A stretch of 45,366 bases of DNA, taken from contig CAZRKU010000013.1 in the NCBI GenBank assembly GCA_964600685.1, positions 1 to 45,366 of the forward strand, written 5' to 3'. Within the stretch, counting starts at the first letter, position 1. The number at the start of each line of letters is the position of its first letter. The position numbers were made by a program, and so were the translations under genes. The notes under the pieces are model-generated. The model was not told the DNA's origin. It saw only the letters and a program-made list of their open reading frames with translations, and did not search any database. The DNA is from TMP-24 sp964600685. GTDB taxonomy: Bacteria > Pseudomonadota > Alphaproteobacteria > Rhodobacterales > Rhodobacteraceae. Below are positions 43,307-45,366 of this stretch, piece after piece.

Positions 43307-44005
43307 TCAGTTCTGGGTTCCGATGAAGTAACCGGTGCCGTTCCAGTTGCCGCTGGCGTCGGTGCCGGTCATGCTCATGGTGCCCGCGACCTGCTGGGCG
43401 GCCGGACCGTAGAAGATGCCGGCATAGGTGCCGTTGGACGAATAGCCCGGCCCCTGTCCGGCGATGAAGGCCGCATCCGGGGTCAGCGATCCCGCAAAGC
43501 CGTTCCCGGCCAGCGTCGTCGGATCCATGGAAACGGCGCCCGGCACGATGGTCGGCGTCCCGCCCGGCGGCTCGACCTCGATGTTGGTCAGGCTGCCGGC
43601 GATGGTCCCGGCNNNNNNNNNNNNNNNNNNNNNNNNNNNNNNNNNNNNNNNNNNNNNNNNNNNNNNNNNNNNNNNNNNNNNNNNNNNNNNNNNNNNNNNN
43701 NNNNNNNNNNNNTCCTTGCCATCCACCGTCATCGTCAGTTCGCCCGAGGCGTTCTTGAACACTTTGAATGTGCCGCTCTTCAGCGTGGTGGTGCCGTTGT
43801 TCCAGTCGATTCCAAAGACCGATGTGCCGCCCGTCTGGGCGGTCAGCGTCTTGCCGTCCTGCAGAGCCTTGCCGGCGGTGCCGGCGTCGGTCGCGTAAAG
43901 ACGGGTGACGGGTGGTTGGTTGGCGGGCGCAGTCCCCGACCCTCCGCAGGCTGACAAAGCGGCCAGGAACGCCAGCGCACTGGCGCGGCTGAGTTGCTGT
44001 TTCAT
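43307..44005 (-). CDS. TbpB-like surface lipoprotein, likely Slam client (interrupted by assembly gap)
   Basis: A lipoprotein with lipobox LSAC (Cys20) followed by a Gly/Ser-rich linker. The C-terminal half has the transferrin-binding-protein-like barrel pattern (TIAGSLTNIEV, GSLTPDAAFIAG, GTYAGIFYGPAAQQVAGTMSM, GNWNGTGYFIG), with the GxFYGxxAxxVAG block shared by Slam-dependent lipoproteins. One hundred N interrupt the middle, so true length and frame across the gap are unknown; the two halves happen to be in the same frame. ATG at 44005 has AGGGAAGG upstream. It probably binds an iron source or a host or environmental ligand at the surface. Confidence 0.78.
   Translation of the reverse strand: MKQQLSRASALAFLAALSACGGSGTAPANQPPVTRLYATDAGTAGKALQDGKTLTAQTGGTSVFGIDWNNGTTTLKSGTFKVFKNASGELTMTVDGKXXXXXXXXXXXXXXXXXXXXXXXXXXXXXXXXXXAGTIAGSLTNIEVEPPGGTPTIVPGAVSMDPTTLAGNGFAGSLTPDAAFIAGQGPGYSSNGTYAGIFYGPAAQQVAGTMSMTGTDASGNWNGTGYFIGTQN
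43613..43712. other. Assembly gap (100 N)
   Basis: Exactly 100 N, the conventional placeholder for a scaffold gap of unknown size. It lies inside the TbpB-like lipoprotein gene. Any protein length or frame that spans it is arbitrary. Confidence 0.97.
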
Positions 44006-44115
44006 ATCTGCCTTCCCTCTGATGCCCAAGCGGGCAGTTGCGGTGCGACCGGCGAATGCGGTGCAACTGGCAATGCCGGTCAGGCCAAGGCTGCCCCCCC
44101 GACCGTCAGAGAATC

Positions 44116-44134
44116 GTGAATCAAATGTGAATCA
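44116..44134. repeat. Direct repeats with 11-base period upstream of the lipoprotein gene
   Basis: GTGAATCA occurs at 44116-44123 and again at 44127-44134, an 11-base period (one helical turn). On the minus strand this reads TGATTCAC-ATT-TGATTCAC, about 110 bases before the lipoprotein start. SARP regulators classically bind direct repeats with 11- or 22-base spacing, and a SARP-type gene lies just upstream. The repeats overlap the end of the frameshifted SARP remnant. Confidence 0.4.
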
Positions 44135-44342
44135 GTGACGCGGCAGCGTCAAAAAATGGGCGCGGGAAGGGGGGGCAGAGCAGATCGCGCAGCCGGGGGT
44201 TGGCCAGAAGCCCGCTTCTGCGCAGCGCCGCCACCGGATAGCTGCGGTCCCCGATCATCCGGGCCAGCGAAAAATCGGTCTCGGCCCGGCCCAGCTTGTC
44301 CAGCGCCGCCGCCGCGCTCCGCCGCCGTGCCTTCAGGACCAG
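44121..44342 (-). pseudogene. Frameshifted 3' remnant of the SARP-type regulator
   Basis: Just after the regulator's stop, another frame continues with protein-like sequence: LDKLGRAETDFSLARMIGD, then YPVAALRRSGLL, and on to a stop at 44121-44123. This looks like the C-terminal end of TPR-containing SARP regulators, in which the last residues read similarly (PDFS...YPVATLRR-type). The TPR middle, probably a couple of hundred residues, is absent, and the join is out of frame. An internal deletion is the simplest explanation; an assembly join is the alternative. Similarity is judged from memory of the family. Confidence 0.5.
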
Positions 44343-45205
44343 CGATCGGCCACCGCCTCGGTCGTCTCGCTCACGAACGACAGGATGTCGAGGTGATCGA
44401 CCGGCGGCGCGCCGTTCATGCGCACGATCCGCCGCCCCGACCAGATGGCGCGGCGGTTGGTGCCCTCCTCGACCGCGAGCCTGAGACCGATCTCCCCGGC
44501 GCCCGCCGCATAGGCCTGCACCGCGACCACGATCTGCGACGGCTCGTCCGCGAGCGGCGGATGGCGATAGACCTCGGCCAGAAGCTGCTCCGAAAGGCTG
44601 CGTTCGAGACAGTCGATGAACAGGTTCTCGAACAGCCGTTCCGGCCCGTCGCGGCTGCTCCGGGCCAGAAGATAGACCCTGCGGCAGTGTGCCGGCATCG
44701 AAAGCCCGTGCGAACCCTCCGGCAGCGCACGGCCGGGGGCAGGCCGCGCCAAGGCGGCGCGTTCCTGGCGCAGCCAGGTTTCAAACTCCGGGTCGCGGAC
44801 GTCGAGGCCCTCCAGAAACTCGCGCCGCCCGTCCCCCGGATCCATGACCACCTCGATCCGGGCCGGGTCGAGCGCGACCTGACTGCGCCCCACGCGCAGG
44901 ATATCCGCATGCGGTCCCAGACCGCGCCGCAACTGGCTGAGCGCCTGCCTGAGGCTCGCCCCCCCCCGATCGCGGTCGCGGTCGCTCCACAGCTTGTCCT
45001 GCAGCCAGGTCCGCGCCCTTGGCCTGAGCGCGTCACAGGCCAGAAGCGCCAGCATCCCGCAGGTCTTGGCGCTTGTCGGGGTCAAGTTCCAGCCGGCCGC
45101 TGTTTCGAGGCGAAAGGCCCCGAACAGATGCAGCCTGAGCTTCCCGCCCCTGTTGGGATCAGTCAAACTGTCCAAACAACCACCCAAACCTGGCTGACCA
45201 CCCAA
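44333..45205 (-). CDS. SARP-like DNA-binding regulator with truncated C-terminus
   Basis: About 290 residues. The N-terminal half is a SARP/AfsR-type DNA-binding plus bacterial transcriptional activation domain: LRLHLFGAFRLETAAGW, TCGMLALLAC, LQDKLWSDRDRDRGGASLRQALSQLRRGLG, FLEGLDVRDPEFETWL. The second half begins an adenylate-cyclase-associated or TPR-type effector region (FIDCLERSLSEQLL, SFVSETTEAVADRW) but stops early. No ATG or GTG precedes the domain in frame; TTG at 45205 is the longest start, and other TTG codons or a CTG near LRLHLF are possible. It may regulate the lipoprotein/Slam operon. Whether the shortened protein still functions is unclear. Confidence 0.65.
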   Translation of the reverse strand: MGGQPGLGGCLDSLTDPNRGGKLRLHLFGAFRLETAAGWNLTPTSAKTCGMLALLACDALRPRARTWLQDKLWSDRDRDRGGASLRQALSQLRRGLGPHADILRVGRSQVALDPARIEVVMDPGDGRREFLEGLDVRDPEFETWLRQERAALARPAPGRALPEGSHGLSMPAHCRRVYLLARSSRDGPERLFENLFIDCLERSLSEQLLAEVYRHPPLADEPSQIVVAVQAYAAGAGEIGLRLAVEEGTNRRAIWSGRRIVRMNGAPPVDHLDILSFVSETTEAVADRWS

Positions 45206-45349
45206 AGCCGGCCACCGGCCGGTCTACTCTTCCCTTTCGCCCACCCTAACGTCAATTTCGCGTAAAATCCACTTCGTTGCAAAATCGATGATTGATCGGG
45301 CGACGCAAAAGGCGACCCTCTGACATACGGCAGCTTGGGGGAGGGTGAG

Positions 45350-45366
45350 ATGGGCGTCTATGGCAG
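45350..45366 (+). CDS. Start of an unidentified gene at the right edge
   Basis: ATG at 45350 follows GGGGGAGGG with good spacing and reads MGVYG before the window ends. It would be transcribed divergently from the SARP-type gene. Five residues are too few to identify the product. Confidence 0.45.

Noticed and set aside
43464..43898. Plus-strand open frame across the N gap
   Set aside because: Its continuity depends on the arbitrary 100 N, and it is antisense to the lipoprotein gene, which has a lipobox and family motifs.
45162..45207. Repeated CAAA/CCCAAA motifs (including ACCACCCAAA at 45179 and 45197) around the SARP gene start
   Set aside because: Spacings of 9, 12 and 18 bases are irregular and do not fit the 11/22-base rule. 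They may be coincidence within the uncertain N-terminal codons.

Overview
The window is GC-rich, gene-dense DNA from an alphaproteobacterium, most likely a member of the Rhodobacterales (Rhodobacteraceae/Paracoccaceae/Roseobacter type). The basis is the exosortase D-EpsI fusion with its exopolysaccharide (EPS) locus, the polyamine-type ABC catabolic cluster, the Ktr remnant, the tight ATGA start/stop overlaps, and strong GC bias that opens long antisense frames. It is a draft assembly: exactly 100 N at 43613-43712 interrupt one gene. I found no tRNA, rRNA, CRISPR array, insertion sequence or integrase.

Region A (50-16338) is an exosortase-associated EPS locus. A minus-strand operon encodes a secretion ATPase, a Wzz/GumC chain-length protein and a CpsD-like tyrosine autokinase. 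It diverges at about 3.35-3.83 kb from a plus-strand series: priming sugar transferase, PrsT TPR lipoprotein, polysaccharide export protein, outer-membrane beta-barrel, exosortase D fused to EpsI, and a rhomboid protease. Facing them on the minus strand are a Wzx-type flippase, a GT2 and a GT4 glycosyltransferase and a secreted phytase-like esterase. No CTERM-tagged substrate lies in the window.

Region B (16498-19597, minus) holds a kinase/phospho-lyase pair resembling the hydroxylysine or ethanolamine pathway, the ribosome-rescue factor ArfB, and a remnant in which the start of a KtrA/TrkA gene is joined to the end of a TrkH/KtrB gene by a deletion.

Region C (19727-33888, plus) is the most interesting part: a catabolic cluster that I do not recognise as a textbook pathway. 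It contains an HpaB-family flavin monooxygenase, a Rieske oxygenase with a bridging Glu, a two-Rossmann flavoprotein, a RidA-like protein, a DUF1028 protein, an aldehyde dehydrogenase, a LysR regulator, a trimethylamine-dehydrogenase-like demethylase and a complete polyamine-type ABC importer. Two matching LysR-type boxes (GGTTAG-N7-CTAA) sit before the first oxygenase and before the dehydrogenase/transporter block, which ties both halves into one regulon. The gene set suggests breakdown of an N-methylated or quaternary nitrogen compound, possibly an N-heteroaromatic; this is inference.

Region D (33905-41793, minus) is an eight-gene operon with an overlapping promoter/operator. It encodes a ROK repressor, an M20 deacylase, two paralogous sugar-binding proteins, a permease, a YhfX-type PLP enzyme, an ABC ATPase and a truncated SIS-domain gene. 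It looks like uptake and processing of an amino-sugar or sugar-amino-acid conjugate.

Region E (41847-45366) carries a Slam-type surface-lipoprotein translocator with its TbpB-like lipoprotein (containing the gap). Upstream is a SARP-type regulator that appears to have lost its middle, leaving a frameshifted 3' remnant. The first codons of a further gene begin at the right edge.
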